NCBI RefSeq assembly: GCF_013410665.1
Contig: NZ_JACCFM010000001.1
Coordinates: 1,798,001-1,862,000 of the forward strand
From: Leifsonia psychrotolerans
GTDB taxonomy: Bacteria; Actinomycetota; Actinomycetes; Actinomycetales; Microbacteriaceae
Direction: 5' to 3'
Length of the DNA stretch: 64,000 bases
In this document: piece after piece, positions 51,930 to 61,676 of the stretch
Layout: every line of letters begins with the position of its first letter
Numbering within the stretch: the stretch's first letter is position 1
Program-made: the position numbers and the translations under genes
Notes under the pieces: model-generated
What the model was told of the DNA's origin: nothing
The model's input: the letters and a program-made list of their open reading frames with translations, nothing else
Database searches by the model: none

Positions 51930-54209
51930 CTAGCCTTCGGCCGGAGCCTCAGCGTGCTCGGTGGTGGCGCCACGGCCTTCCGTGTCAGCACCTTCCTCGA
52001 GCACCGGGGCGAGCGAGAGCTTGCCACGGTCATCAATCTTGGTGATCTCAACGAGAACCTTCTGGCCGATGCCGAGCACGTCTTCGACGTTCTCAACACG
52101 CTTGCCACCGGCAAGCTTGCGCACCTCAGAGATGTGCAGCAGGCCGTCCTTGCCCGGGAGCAGCGAGACGAAGGCGCCGAATGCGGCGATCTTCACGACA
52201 GTTCCGAGGAACTGCTCGCCAACCTCGGGGTTGGTCGGGTTCGCGATGGCGTTGACCTGCGCACGCGCAGCCTCAGCCGACGGTCCGTCGACGGCGCCGA
52301 TGTACACGGTGCCGTCTTCTTCGATCGAGATGTCGGCGCCGGTCTCGTCCTGAATGGCGTTGATCGTCTTGCCCTTCGGGCCGATCAGCTCGCCAATCTT
52401 GTCGACGGGGATCTGCACGCTGATCACGCGGGGCGCGGTCGGTGCCATCTCGTCGGGCTGGTCGATTGCAGCGTTCAGCACGGCGAGGATCGTCGTGCGG
52501 GCATCCTTCGCCTGGTTCAGCGCGCCGGCCAGGACCGAGGCAGGAATGCCGTCGAGCTTGGTGTCGAGCTGAATCGCGGTGACGAATTCGGCCGTACCGG
52601 CAACCTTGAAGTCCATGTCGCCGAGTGCGTCTTCGGCGCCGAGGATGTCGGTCAGAGCCGCGTAGCGGGTCTTGCCGTCAACGGTGTCGGAGATCAGGCC
52701 CATCGCGATACCGGCGACGGGTGCCTTCAGCGGCACACCGGCGTTCAGCAACGCGAGGGTCGATGCGCAGACGGAACCCATCGAGGTCGAGCCGTTGGAG
52801 CTGAGAGCCTCAGACACCTGACGGATCGCGTAGGGGAACTCCTCGCGCGTCGGCAGCACGGGAACCAAGGCACGCTCAGCGAGCGCTCCGTGGCCGATCT
52901 CGCGGCGCTTCGGCGTTCCGACACGGCCGGTTTCACCGGTCGAGTAGGGCGGGAAGTTGTAGTTGTGCATGTAACGCTTCTTGGTGACCGGGTTCAGCGA
53001 ATCGATCGTCTGCTCAAGCTTGAGCATGTTCAGCGTGGTGACACCCAGGATCTGGGTTTCGCCGCGCTGGAAGATCGCCGAGCCGTGCACGCGCGGGATG
53101 ACCGCAACTTCGGCGTCGAGCGGGCGGATGTCGGCCAGGCCGCGTCCGTCCATACGAATGCCTTCGTTCAGCACGCGGGTGCGCACAACCTTCTTGGTGA
53201 CCGACTTGTACGCGGCACCGACCTGGTTGAGAGCGGAGGCGGGAAGCGTTCCGGCCTCGACCTGAGCCGCGATGGCATCCTTGACGCGAGCCTTGAGTGC
53301 GTCGTCAGCATCCTGACGCTCGACCTTGGCGGCGATCTGGTAGATACCCTTGAGCTCGTCCTCGGCCAGAGCTGCGACGGCGTCGTAGGTCTCCTGCTCG
53401 TAGGGCGGGAACAGCTTGAACTCGGCGGTCGGCTTGGCTGCGGAGGCCGCAACCTTCTGCTGAGCCTCGATGAGCTGCTTGATGAAGGGCTTCGACGCTT
53501 CGATGCCCTGCGCGATGACTTCTTCGTTCGGCTTGACGGCGCCGGCCTTGATCAGGTTCCAGGCGTTGTCGGTCGCTTCGGCTTCGATCATCATGATCGC
53601 GACGTCGTTGCCGTCATCGATCAGGCGACCGGCAACGACCATGCTGAACACGGCGTCGGCGAGCTGCGAGTGCTTCGGGAAGGCAACCCACTGGCCGGAA
53701 CCCTTCTCATCGGGCATGAGGGCGACGCGAACGCCACCGATCGGTCCCGAGAAGGGCAGGCCAGCGAGCTGCGTCGACATGGATGCGGCGTTGATGGCCA
53801 GAACGTCGTAGAGCTCGTCGGGCGCGATCGCCAGAACGGTGACGACAACCTGGATCTCGTTGCGGAGACCGTCGACGAACGACGGGCGCAGCGGCCGGTC
53901 GATCAGGCGGCAGGTGAGGATGGCTTCGGTCGAGGGACGACCCTCGCGACGGAAGAAGCTGCCCGGGATGCGACCGGCGGCGTACATACGCTCTTCAACG
54001 TCGATGGTGAGCGGGAAGAAGTCGAAGTTGTCTTTCGGCTGCTTGCTCGCGCTGGTGGCGGAGAGAAGCATTGTCTCTTCGTCGATGTAAGCGGCGGCAG
54101 AACCCTGCGCCTGCTGGGCGAGACGCCCAGTTTCGAAACGGATGGTGCGCTTGCCGTACGTGCCGTTGTCAATAACGGTTTCGGCGAACGTGATTTCTGG
54201 ACCTTCCAA
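51930..54209 (-). CDS. pnp: Polyribonucleotide nucleotidyltransferase (PNPase)
   Basis: The 759-residue protein has two RNase PH domains (residues about 20-150 and 345-560) joined by a helical domain. A KH domain carries [20 protein letters not shown] (about 600-660), and an S1 domain carries [20 protein letters not shown] (about 670-735). [15 protein letters not shown] and [10 protein letters not shown] are core active-site motifs. It degrades RNA with phosphate and can add tails. The start [12 protein letters not shown] is the actinobacterial form. It is normally next to rpsO, which here lies about 7 kb upstream. Confidence 0.97.
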   Translation of the reverse strand: MEGPEITFAETVIDNGTYGKRTIRFETGRLAQQAQGSAAAYIDEETMLLSATSASKQPKDNFDFFPLTIDVEERMYAAGRIPGSFFRREGRPSTEAILTCRLIDRPLRPSFVDGLRNEIQVVVTVLAIAPDELYDVLAINAASMSTQLAGLPFSGPIGGVRVALMPDEKGSGQWVAFPKHSQLADAVFSMVVAGRLIDDGNDVAIMMIEAEATDNAWNLIKAGAVKPNEEVIAQGIEASKPFIKQLIEAQQKVAASAAKPTAEFKLFPPYEQETYDAVAALAEDELKGIYQIAAKVERQDADDALKARVKDAIAAQVEAGTLPASALNQVGAAYKSVTKKVVRTRVLNEGIRMDGRGLADIRPLDAEVAVIPRVHGSAIFQRGETQILGVTTLNMLKLEQTIDSLNPVTKKRYMHNYNFPPYSTGETGRVGTPKRREIGHGALAERALVPVLPTREEFPYAIRQVSEALSSNGSTSMGSVCASTLALLNAGVPLKAPVAGIAMGLISDTVDGKTRYAALTDILGAEDALGDMDFKVAGTAEFVTAIQLDTKLDGIPASVLAGALNQAKDARTTILAVLNAAIDQPDEMAPTAPRVISVQIPVDKIGELIGPKGKTINAIQDETGADISIEEDGTVYIGAVDGPSAEAARAQVNAIANPTNPEVGEQFLGTVVKIAAFGAFVSLLPGKDGLLHISEVRKLAGGKRVENVEDVLGIGQKVLVEITKIDDRGKLSLAPVLEEGADTEGRGATTEHAEAPAEG

Positions 54210-54489
54210 GAGGTCTATCTCCTTTGTTTAGACTCGTTTGCCCGTATGGCGCGCGAGTGGAACAGAGAAGCAGGGAACAGGCAGAATCTCAGCCGAGACG
54301 ATCTTTCATTGCCGCGCTAGTGCTGGCCACCAGTAGAAATTCACCATCGGGCCACCGGGCCTGTTGGGAAACCACCACCGAGGACCAGCGTCCTGCCAGC
54401 CTGCTCCATATTGTGCTTCAGTTCAGTCAACCCTCAGATCGACCGTGACCAGTCTAACAGAGGGCCCGTGTAAAACCCGGGAGCAGGCG
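54210..54489 (-). other. Leader and promoter region of pnp
   Basis: I find no supportable gene in these 280 bp. A minus-strand TAGACT (complement of 54451-54456) could be a -10 box, but no good -35 box goes with it. If it is used, pnp has a leader of about 240 nt. The pnp leaders of some bacteria are sites of autoregulation, but I see no convincing large hairpin here. Confidence 0.3.
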
Positions 54490-56340
54490 TCACCGGGGGT
54501 AGCTGAGCCGCCGATTCACAGCCAGCACCGCGTCCTGCGGCAGCTTCACCACACGCCGGTCGTAGCTGAGCATCCCGTTCGTCTCGTCTTCAACATCGGA
54601 GAGTTGCGTGTAGACCGTGGCCGCAAGCCCGCGGGCGATGGCCGGGATGATCTCTGCCTCGTGAAGCCGGGTGAACGCCCTGGCCAGGGCAGCCGTTGTC
54701 GAAAACCGTTTGTAGCCGAACTCGCGTCTGCTCACGCTGTGCGCGGGCAAACGATGGCTGTAGCCGCCGTACTCCGAGAGCACCAGGGCCCGGTGAGCAG
54801 TCTTCTCGCGCAGCTTCGGCACGGTGAATTTGCGAAAGTAGACGTGCAGACTTGTCAGGTCTCCCCCGCCCTGATCGTGCCACCCGCTTGCGTGGTCGAT
54901 CGTGCGGGTGGGGTCGAGTTCGCGCAGCACCCGGGTGGCCTCGAGGGCGTCGAATTGCCCCCAGCCCTCGTTGAACGGAACCCAGACGGCGATACTCGCC
55001 ACGTTGCGCAACAGTGTGACTGTTTCGGCGAGCTCGCCCATCGCGTGGGCACGGGCGATGGTGTCGGTGCGGGCGAACGCCCGATAGCGCTGGTCGTTCC
55101 GGTGCTGCTTCGTGAGCACCGGCGCCGTGACGACCATCGGCCGGTAGCTGCCGCCCCCGTTGACCAGGTCTTGCCAGACCAGAATGCCGAGCCTGTCGCA
55201 GTGGTAATACCAGCGCAACGGTTCGATCTTGATGTGTTTGCGCAGCATCGTGAAACCAAGGTCTTTCATGGTCTGGATGTCGTGCACCATCGCCGCATCG
55301 GACGGCGCCGTGTACAGGCCGTCCGACCAATAGCCCTGATCGAGTACGCCGGCATGAAAGTAGGGTTCGCCGTTCAACAGCAGGCGGGGAATTCCTCCGG
55401 CATCCGGCCCCATGCCGAACGATCGCAACCCGACATAGCTGTCGACTCGGTCGTCGCCGAGAGTGACAGTGATGTCATAAAGAAAGGGCGACTCCGGGCT
55501 CCACAGCCGCGGTTCCGGCACGGGGATGCGCACCGGCACATCGGCCACGGCGTCGACCACGGCGACCAGCTCACCCTCCGCACGCACCTCGATGCGGCAC
55601 GGCATCGCGGCCATCACGCTGACCGGCCCGGCGACGATCGAGTGCACTGTGACGTCGATGTGCGAGTCTTCGACGTTCGGCACCACACTCAGTCTGTCGA
55701 TGCGCACGGCGGGGGTGCGTTCGAGCCACACGGTCTGCCAGATTCCCGATTGGGCGGTATACCAGATTCCGCCGCGCGCCAGCTTCTGCTTGCCGCGCGA
55801 GAGTTCGTTGGTGTCACTGGGGTCACGCACGACGAGGCGCAGGTCGGCACTGGCCGAATGAGCACCGGCCGAATGAGCACTGGCTGAATGAGCACTGGCT
55901 GGCTGTCCTCCGCTGGCGAGGGCATCCGTCACGTCAAACGAGAACGGCAGATAGCCTCCGGTGTGTTCGCCAAGCAGAATGCCGTTCAGCCAGACCTCAG
56001 CGTGCTGGTCGACAGCCCCGAAGTGCACAAGCACACGTTCGTCGGCGGTCGGCGTTACCGCCCCGGCGAGGGTGAACTGCCGGCGGTAGTGCAGATAGTC
56101 GGCGGGTTGCACCTGGCGCTGCACGCCCGAGAGCAGCGCTTCCGGAGAGAAGGGAACGACAATGTCGCCGTCGAAAACGTGCGGAGCGGCAGCCGTCTGA
56201 GTGATCGCGTACTGCCAGCGACCGTTCAGATTCTGGAAGCTGTCGCGCACCAGCTGCGGCCTCGGGTATTCGGGAAGGGGATTGTCGACATCGAGGGCTT
56301 CACCCCACGGCGTGAGAAGCGGGGTCAGAGCTGATTTCAC
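54490..56340 (-). CDS. Glycoside hydrolase family 2 enzyme
   Basis: I chose GTG 56340 (616 residues), whose codon overlaps the transporter stop as GTGA. The order is sugar-binding jelly-roll (about 30-190), Ig-like domain, and TIM barrel (about 290-616). The acid/base is Glu458 in VPFNEGWGQ and the likely nucleophile Glu523 in VLSEYGG. The sequence does not distinguish beta-galactosidase, mannosidase or glucuronidase. There is no signal peptide, so it acts on imported sugars. The MFS gene upstream is its likely transporter. A three-unit His/Ser/Ala repeat sits in a loop of the first domain. Confidence 0.9.
   Translation of the reverse strand: MKSALTPLLTPWGEALDVDNPLPEYPRPQLVRDSFQNLNGRWQYAITQTAAAPHVFDGDIVVPFSPEALLSGVQRQVQPADYLHYRRQFTLAGAVTPTADERVLVHFGAVDQHAEVWLNGILLGEHTGGYLPFSFDVTDALASGGQPASAHSASAHSAGAHSASADLRLVVRDPSDTNELSRGKQKLARGGIWYTAQSGIWQTVWLERTPAVRIDRLSVVPNVEDSHIDVTVHSIVAGPVSVMAAMPCRIEVRAEGELVAVVDAVADVPVRIPVPEPRLWSPESPFLYDITVTLGDDRVDSYVGLRSFGMGPDAGGIPRLLLNGEPYFHAGVLDQGYWSDGLYTAPSDAAMVHDIQTMKDLGFTMLRKHIKIEPLRWYYHCDRLGILVWQDLVNGGGSYRPMVVTAPVLTKQHRNDQRYRAFARTDTIARAHAMGELAETVTLLRNVASIAVWVPFNEGWGQFDALEATRVLRELDPTRTIDHASGWHDQGGGDLTSLHVYFRKFTVPKLREKTAHRALVLSEYGGYSHRLPAHSVSRREFGYKRFSTTAALARAFTRLHEAEIIPAIARGLAATVYTQLSDVEDETNGMLSYDRRVVKLPQDAVLAVNRRLSYPR
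55847..55902 (-). repeat. 15-bp coding tandem repeat in the GH2 gene, about 3.7 units
   Basis: Units at 55847-55861, 55862-55876 and 55877-55891 and a partial fourth encode ASAHSASAHSAGAHSASA in the sugar-binding domain, between the DVTDALASGG and LRLVVRDP strands. One or two bases differ per unit. Confidence 0.9.
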
Positions 56341-57647
56341 TGCGCGGCCTTCCGCAGGAACCACACCGGAATCAGCACGACCAACACCATGAAGGCCGCG
56401 GCCAGGAAGATTCCGGGGGTCGGCACCTGCTTCATGACGCCGAGGTCTTCGTAGTACTCGTTGGCGCTGCGGATGACGGCGGCACCGATGAAGGGTCCGG
56501 TAAGCATGGGCAGCAGCACGGCGAAGAGCATGCGGATGCCTTGTACTGCTCCCGCTCGGTCGAGCGGAGTGTAGTCACGCACCGCAGCACCGATGGCCGC
56601 CACAGAGAGCATAAAACCTGCCATCATCACGATCCCGGCGACGATGACGAAGGTCGTGTCGCGCGCATAGAACATGAGCACGAGGCCGATCGCATAGAGC
56701 ACGACGGCCGGGCCCAGAAACGCGAGCTTGCCGACCCGGTCGATGACACGCCCACCGAGCACACTCAGTGCTGCAGCGCCGAGCAAAACGATGCCGAGCA
56801 CACGTGCGTATTCCTCGATCTTGAGGTAGCGCTGAATGTAGATGAGCAGGTAGGGCAGGAAGATCTGGCTGGCGATACCCAGCACGAGAACCACGAGAAA
56901 GGCGAGATATAGCCGGGGGTTGGCGCGCACGACGCCCGGGCGCAATCCGTAGACGATCGAGCGGAAGACTCCGTCATTGTGCAGACGGATGCCCGCCACG
57001 TCGCGCACCAGGAACCACGCGAGGATGCCGACGGCGATGATGGCCGTTCCGACGATGACGAAGAACGTCGGCCAGTCCCCGCGTGACGCGAAGCCGTCGA
57101 CAGTGCCGAACACGATCAGAATCGACAGCAGCGGAAGTGCGGCGAGGACCGCCTCGACACGTCCTCGATTCGCGGCGCTTGTGACATCCGTCACCCAGGC
57201 CATGAATGCCGCATCGTTGGCACTCGAACCGAAGAAGCTCATCACACAGTCGAGCAGAATCACCGCGATGCCGGTGAGCACGATGGCGTCGGCAATCGGC
57301 GCGAACTGTTCGAAGCCCTCGACCGAGATCAGCCCGAAGGCCATCGTCGAGAGCCCCCAGAGTAAGTAGCCTCCCGCAATGAAGACTCGGCGGCGGCCAA
57401 GCCGGTCGCTGATCGCGCCGAATAGCAGTGTGGCCAGCGTGGCGGTGAGGGCGCTGGCCGCGACCATCGCGGCAATGACGGTGGGGTTGTCAGAAATCGT
57501 GTCGTAGACGAACACGTTCAGATACATGTTCTCGACGGTCCAGGCCAGTTGGCCCATCAGCCCGACCGAGACGAGTGCAACCCAGATCCGCGCACCCAAC
57601 GCGGTCGAGGCGTGTGCGCGCACGGCCCCGGTCGATACCGCTGTCAT
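56337..57647 (-). CDS. MFS transporter
   Basis: I chose ATG 57647 (436 residues) after GGGAGA. The frame is open 24 codons further upstream without membrane character. The protein has 12 helices, with motif A FGAISDRLGRRRVFI after helix 2 and the acidic FFGSSANDAAFMAWVTDVTS in helix 5. The coupling to the GH2 gene (GTGA overlap) suggests uptake of an oligosaccharide or glycoside. The family alone does not prove this. Confidence 0.85.
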   Translation of the reverse strand: MTAVSTGAVRAHASTALGARIWVALVSVGLMGQLAWTVENMYLNVFVYDTISDNPTVIAAMVAASALTATLATLLFGAISDRLGRRRVFIAGGYLLWGLSTMAFGLISVEGFEQFAPIADAIVLTGIAVILLDCVMSFFGSSANDAAFMAWVTDVTSAANRGRVEAVLAALPLLSILIVFGTVDGFASRGDWPTFFVIVGTAIIAVGILAWFLVRDVAGIRLHNDGVFRSIVYGLRPGVVRANPRLYLAFLVVLVLGIASQIFLPYLLIYIQRYLKIEEYARVLGIVLLGAAALSVLGGRVIDRVGKLAFLGPAVVLYAIGLVLMFYARDTTFVIVAGIVMMAGFMLSVAAIGAAVRDYTPLDRAGAVQGIRMLFAVLLPMLTGPFIGAAVIRSANEYYEDLGVMKQVPTPGIFLAAAFMVLVVLIPVWFLRKAAQ

Positions 57648-57754
57648 CACCGTTGGGTCTCCCGGGGTGCCTGCCGTCGTTGGCCTACCGCGCGAACGAG
57701 AACCGCGTCGCACCGCCACACTCTATCGGTGACGGTGCGACGCCGTAAAGCCTC

Positions 57755-58381
57755 CTAGGTTGCAGCAAAACTCCCGGCGGGACTGAAAGAGGCGTCGAGC
57801 ACGAACGGGTCAGGCACGAGGTGCGAGCGATCGCTGTGCACCATCAGCGCGGACAGTTCCCCTGCAGCACGGTGGATACGCTCCGGCAGCGTCTTCAGGG
57901 AGGCGCCGCCGCTGCCCCAATCTTCCGAGGCCGCGAACACCGCAGTGGGGACTACGACTGCGTGCAGGTAGGTGAACATCGGGCGGAGGGCGTAGTCGAG
58001 CGCAAGCGAATGACGTGCGGTGCCGGCCGTTGCCCCGATCAGCACGGGCATATCGGTGAGCGAACGATTGTCGATCACGTCAAAGAAAGTCTTGAACAGC
58101 CCGCTGTAACTGCTCGTGAAGATGGGCGTGACGGCGATCAGCCCGTCGGCCCCGGTGACGGATTCAATCACGGTGTCAAGTTTCGGACTCGGGAAACCGG
58201 TGAGCATGTTGTTCATGATGTCGGTGGCGATATCGCGCAGTTCAACGCTGAGCACCTCGGTTTCAATTCCGCGTTCGGCCAGGGTGGCCACGGTGGCTGC
58301 GGCCAGCTTGTCGGCCAGCATGCGGGTCGACGACGGCTGACTGAGCCCGGCAGAAATCACAGCGAGAGTGCGCGTCGTCAT
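57755..58381 (-). CDS. NAD(P)H-dependent FMN reductase (CE1759-type partner of a luciferase-like enzyme)
   Basis: The 208-residue flavodoxin-like protein begins LAVISAGLSQPSSTRMLADKL, the FMN phosphate loop, and has VTPIFTSSYSGLFKTFFDVI at the flavin ring. It matches the FMN reductases that pair with CE1758-type luciferase-like oxidoreductases, as I remember those families. Its gene overlaps that partner by 4 bp (58378-58381), so it should supply reduced FMN to it. Confidence 0.88.
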   Translation of the reverse strand: MTTRTLAVISAGLSQPSSTRMLADKLAAATVATLAERGIETEVLSVELRDIATDIMNNMLTGFPSPKLDTVIESVTGADGLIAVTPIFTSSYSGLFKTFFDVIDNRSLTDMPVLIGATAGTARHSLALDYALRPMFTYLHAVVVPTAVFAASEDWGSGGASLKTLPERIHRAAGELSALMVHSDRSHLVPDPFVLDASFSPAGSFAAT

Positions 58382-59544
58382 GATGAGGCCGCCCCGGATG
58401 CATCAGCGTGGGGAAGCCCGAACGCTTCGCCGCGCACAGTGGCTGCCTGGGCGAACTCCGCAGCCGCAGCCTCGTCGGCCGCCGCCGTGAGCGAGGCGTG
58501 GGTGGGGGCATCCGGGACATGGGCCGGACGATTCGTAGCGAACTCCGCGCGCAGGACGGGAATAACCTGCTCGCCAAGGATATCGAGCTGCTCAAGCACG
58601 GTTTTCAGCGGCAAACCGGCGTGGTCCATCAGGAACAACTGGCGCTGGTAGTCGCCGTAATACTCGCGCATGGTCGAGTAGCGGTCGATCACTTCCTGCG
58701 GGCTGCCGACAGTGAGCGGGGTCTGCTCGGTGAACTCCTCGAGGCTCGGTCCGTGGCCGTAGACGGGGGCACTGTTGAAATACGGGCGGAACGCGGTGAC
58801 CGCATCCTGTGAGTTCTTGGCCATGAAAACCTGCCCGCCGAGGCCGACGATGGCCTGATCAGCCGAGCCGTGCCCGTAGTGCTCGAAGCGCTGCCGATAG
58901 TAACTGATGAGCTTCATGTAGTGCTCTTTGGGCCAGAAGATGTTGTTCGCGAAGAAGCCGTCGCCATAGTAGGCGGCCTGCTCGGCTATTTCAGGGCTGC
59001 GGATGCTGCCGTGCCAAACGAAGGGTGGCACACCGTCAAGCGGGCGCGGCGTCGACTGGAAGCCCTGGAGGGGCGTGCGGAACTGGCCTTCCCAGTCGAC
59101 GACGTCTTCACGCCAGAGCTTGCGCAGCAGCGCGTAGTTTTCGATCGCCAACGGGATGCCCTGACGAATGTCCTTACCGAACCACGGGTAGACCGGGCCA
59201 GTGTTACCTCGTCCGAGCGTCAAGTCGACGCGACCGTCGGAGAGGTGCTGCAGCATGGCATAGTCTTCGGCGATCTTCACCGGATCGTTGGTGGTGATCA
59301 GCGTTGTGGCGGTCGAGAGGATGATCCTCTCGGTCTTGGCGGCGATGTAGCCCAGCATGGTGGTCGGACTGGACGGCACGAACGGCGGGTTGTGGTGTTC
59401 GCCAGTGGCGAAGACGTCCATCCCCACTTCTTCGACCTTCTGCGCGATTGCGAGCATGGCCTTGATGCGCTCGTTCTCGGTCGGTGTCTGACCGGTTGTG
59501 GGGTCGGTGGTGATATCTCCGACGGAGAAGATTCCGAATTGCAT
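58378..59544 (-). CDS. LLM-class flavin-dependent oxidoreductase (CE1758 type)
   Basis: I chose ATG 59544 (388 residues) after GAGAGG. The start MQFGIFSVGDITTDPTTGQ and the motif LGRGNTGPVYPWFGKDI are typical of this luciferase-like group, which uses reduced FMN. The last 50 residues are an Ala-rich tail. The substrate is unknown. It is cotranscribed with its FMN reductase, a pair found together in many actinobacteria. Confidence 0.9.
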   Translation of the reverse strand: MQFGIFSVGDITTDPTTGQTPTENERIKAMLAIAQKVEEVGMDVFATGEHHNPPFVPSSPTTMLGYIAAKTERIILSTATTLITTNDPVKIAEDYAMLQHLSDGRVDLTLGRGNTGPVYPWFGKDIRQGIPLAIENYALLRKLWREDVVDWEGQFRTPLQGFQSTPRPLDGVPPFVWHGSIRSPEIAEQAAYYGDGFFANNIFWPKEHYMKLISYYRQRFEHYGHGSADQAIVGLGGQVFMAKNSQDAVTAFRPYFNSAPVYGHGPSLEEFTEQTPLTVGSPQEVIDRYSTMREYYGDYQRQLFLMDHAGLPLKTVLEQLDILGEQVIPVLRAEFATNRPAHVPDAPTHASLTAAADEAAAAEFAQAATVRGEAFGLPHADASGAASS

Positions 59545-59608
59545 GTTCAACCTCTCGAACTTCAATGCGTTTGCATGTATATCGGATTCAACGGCGGATA
59601 CCCGATTC

Positions 59609-60073
59609 CTATTCCCGCTTCCGCATCACACCACTGTGAGCGTGCATATGCTGCGTGATCAGCCAGGCGATACCGACGCCCAGCGCCGTACCGAGTGTGT
59701 TGGCAATGATGTCACGCAGATCACTCACGCGCGTGGGTAGAAAGAGCTGGCTGAATTCAATCATGCAACTCACCGCAAAACCGAACAGGATCGCGGCCCA
59801 CCAGCGGCGTGCTCCCGACAGCAGCGCGATGAGTAGCCCGAGCGGCGCGAACATCGCGATGTTTGCGAGAAACTCAACCAGGCTGTAGCTGATCCATGCG
59901 GTGAACGGCGTGTTGGAGATGTGATCGATCAGCAGCCGCAGCCCGGAGGTCGAATCAGGGTCGAGCGGTTGCGGGCCGAGTGTGATGACGCCAATGACTG
60001 CGAGGTACGCGAGCGTGAGGGTGAGGAGAAGCGGGTGGCGGCGCACCACCCCATTTTGCCCCACCAGTTCCAT
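59609..60073 (-). CDS. VanZ family membrane protein
   Basis: The 154-residue protein has four to five helices and the VanZ pattern NIAMFAPLGLLIALL, CMIEFSQLFLPTRVSDLRDI, then ANTLGTALG. VanZ of enterococci gives low-level teicoplanin resistance, and most homologues have no tested role. The following gene (60100) is 26 bp away on the same strand. Confidence 0.9.
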   Translation of the reverse strand: MELVGQNGVVRRHPLLLTLTLAYLAVIGVITLGPQPLDPDSTSGLRLLIDHISNTPFTAWISYSLVEFLANIAMFAPLGLLIALLSGARRWWAAILFGFAVSCMIEFSQLFLPTRVSDLRDIIANTLGTALGVGIAWLITQHMHAHSGVMRKRE

Positions 60074-60099
60074 CTGGCTAGCCCAGAAGCTCCAGCTTG

Positions 60100-61149
60100 C
60101 TAGCCCAGCAGTTCGGCCGCCAGCAACTCGAGCGCACGCATCCGTGCGGGTGAGGCGTCGCGCGGAGCACCGGCATACGCGGAACCGACAGGCTGCACCA
60201 TGACCTCGTCGACACCGAACTCGACGGCCAGCGCCCGAATACGCGCGGCGGCCGCGCGCGGCTCGTCGACAATCCAGGATGCACTCATCCGCTCGATCAT
60301 TTCCTGTTGCATCGGGGTCACCTCGGCCAGTTGCGCCTCTTCGACCGTGGCCAAGGGGCCGAGCGGCTGGCCGCTGCGCAGCTTCGCCATCTGCTGCATC
60401 TGTGGCAGCGCGAGCGCACGCGCTTCTTCCGCGGTGTCGGCGACCGACAGGTTGAGGGTGAGAAACGTGCGCGGCGCCTTCTCGGTCTCGCTCGGCGTGA
60501 ATTCCTTGCGGTAGATGTTCAGCGCCTCGACCGTGCTCTCGCCCGAGAAGTGGTTGGCAAACACGTAGGGCAGGCCGTGTGCGGCAGCCAGGTGGGCCGA
60601 GTACTCACTCGAGCCGAGCAGCCAGACCGTGGGAACGCTGCTGGCGGCCGGAGTCGCTCGCAGGTCGTAGTTCTGTCCGCTGGTCAGGGCCAGACTCGCC
60701 CCATCCGGGTGCAGCAGTGCCAGAATGTCGCCGATGTTGCGCGGGAACGCATCCACCTCGCTCACCGCCCCGCTCGAGCGCAGCAGCGCTGAAATCACCG
60801 GGTCGCTGCCCGGAGCACGGCCGAGGCCGAGATCGATGCGGCCGGGGAATGCGGCCTCGAGCAGGCCGAACTGCTCGGCGATCACCAACGGAGCGTGGTT
60901 CGGCAGCATGACTCCCCCGGAGCCGACCCTGATGCGCTGCGTGTTAGCGGCGATGATGCCGATGAGCACGGGAGGGTTCGTTGAGGCGACCGCCTGCATG
61001 TTGTGATGCTCGGCCACCCAGTAGCGCTCGAAGCCGAGTACGTCGGCCTGCCGCGCGAGTGCGATTGTGGCGGTGAGAGCCTGAGCCGTCGTCTGGCCAC
61101 GGCGAACGGGAATGAGATCGAGTACCGAAAGGCGGAGCGTTGTAGTCAT
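60100..61149 (-). CDS. LLM-class flavin-dependent oxidoreductase (MsnO8 type)
   Basis: I chose ATG 61149 (349 residues). The start LRLSVLDLIPVRRGQTTAQA and YWVAEHHNMQAVASTNPPVL, RIRVGSGGVMLPNHAPLVIA match the MsnO8-type family within the luciferase-like class. It should be an FMN-dependent monooxygenase or reductase of unknown substrate. It differs clearly from the CE1758-type enzyme at 58378, so it is not a tandem duplicate. Confidence 0.88.
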   Translation of the reverse strand: MTTTLRLSVLDLIPVRRGQTTAQALTATIALARQADVLGFERYWVAEHHNMQAVASTNPPVLIGIIAANTQRIRVGSGGVMLPNHAPLVIAEQFGLLEAAFPGRIDLGLGRAPGSDPVISALLRSSGAVSEVDAFPRNIGDILALLHPDGASLALTSGQNYDLRATPAASSVPTVWLLGSSEYSAHLAAAHGLPYVFANHFSGESTVEALNIYRKEFTPSETEKAPRTFLTLNLSVADTAEEARALALPQMQQMAKLRSGQPLGPLATVEEAQLAEVTPMQQEMIERMSASWIVDEPRAAAARIRALAVEFGVDEVMVQPVGSAYAGAPRDASPARMRALELLAAELLG

Positions 61150-61194
61150 CTCTGAGGCGAACCCGCCGAGCGCCCGTCTTATTCCGGACATCAC

Positions 61195-61227
61195 AAAACG
61201 GACCGCCACCCGAAGGTGACGGCCCGT
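61195..61227 (-). terminator. Intrinsic terminator of rpsO
   Basis: On the minus strand 13 consecutive base pairs (two of them G-U) close a UUCG tetraloop (61198-61227), followed by TTTT (complement of 61195-61198). It starts 37 bp after the rpsO stop and ends before the next gene. Confidence 0.88.
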
Positions 61228-61263
61228 CTCGAAGAAGATCGCGTTGTCTTCGAAGACTGCGTA

Positions 61264-61533
61264 TTAGCGACGCAGACCGAGGCGCTCGATCAGCGAGCGG
61301 TAGCGGTTGATGTCCACATCCGACAGGTAGCCGAGCAGACGGCGACGCTGACCCACCAGCAGAAGCAGGCCACGACGCGAGTGGTGGTCGTGCTTGTGCT
61401 CTTTGAGGTGCTCGGTGAGGTCCTTGATGCGCTGCGTCAGCATCGCGACCTGAACCTCGGGGGATCCGGTGTCACCTGGGTGGGTTGCGTACTCTTCGAT
61501 GATCGCCTTCTTGGCATTAGCTTCAAGTGCCAT
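61264..61533 (-). CDS. rpsO: 30S ribosomal protein S15
   Basis: The 89-residue protein starts at ATG 61533 after AAGGGGATA. The order of motifs is that of S15: [36 protein letters not shown], then [10 protein letters not shown]. It binds 16S rRNA in the small-subunit platform. It is a single-gene unit with its own terminator, and not joined to pnp as in most actinobacteria. A TAAACT (complement of 61625-61630) could be the -10 box of its promoter. Confidence 0.98.
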   Translation of the reverse strand: MALEANAKKAIIEEYATHPGDTGSPEVQVAMLTQRIKDLTEHLKEHKHDHHSRRGLLLLVGQRRRLLGYLSDVDINRYRSLIERLGLRR

Positions 61534-61676
61534 AGTTGGTATCCCCTTTTCTCTCATTGCGCGGTGCCCGGGGCAGAATGCCTGGGCTCTCTTTATCCGC
61601 GGCCGATTAGACGGCAACCTGAAGAGTTTAGCAGAGATACGGATGTCCAACCCACTCGATCACGCACCGCGGCGAT

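Noticed and set aside
51954..54320. A 788-residue open frame on the plus strand opposite pnp
   Set aside because: It is a mirror frame caused by the codon bias of high-GC genes. Its product has no domain pattern, while the minus strand encodes a complete PNPase.
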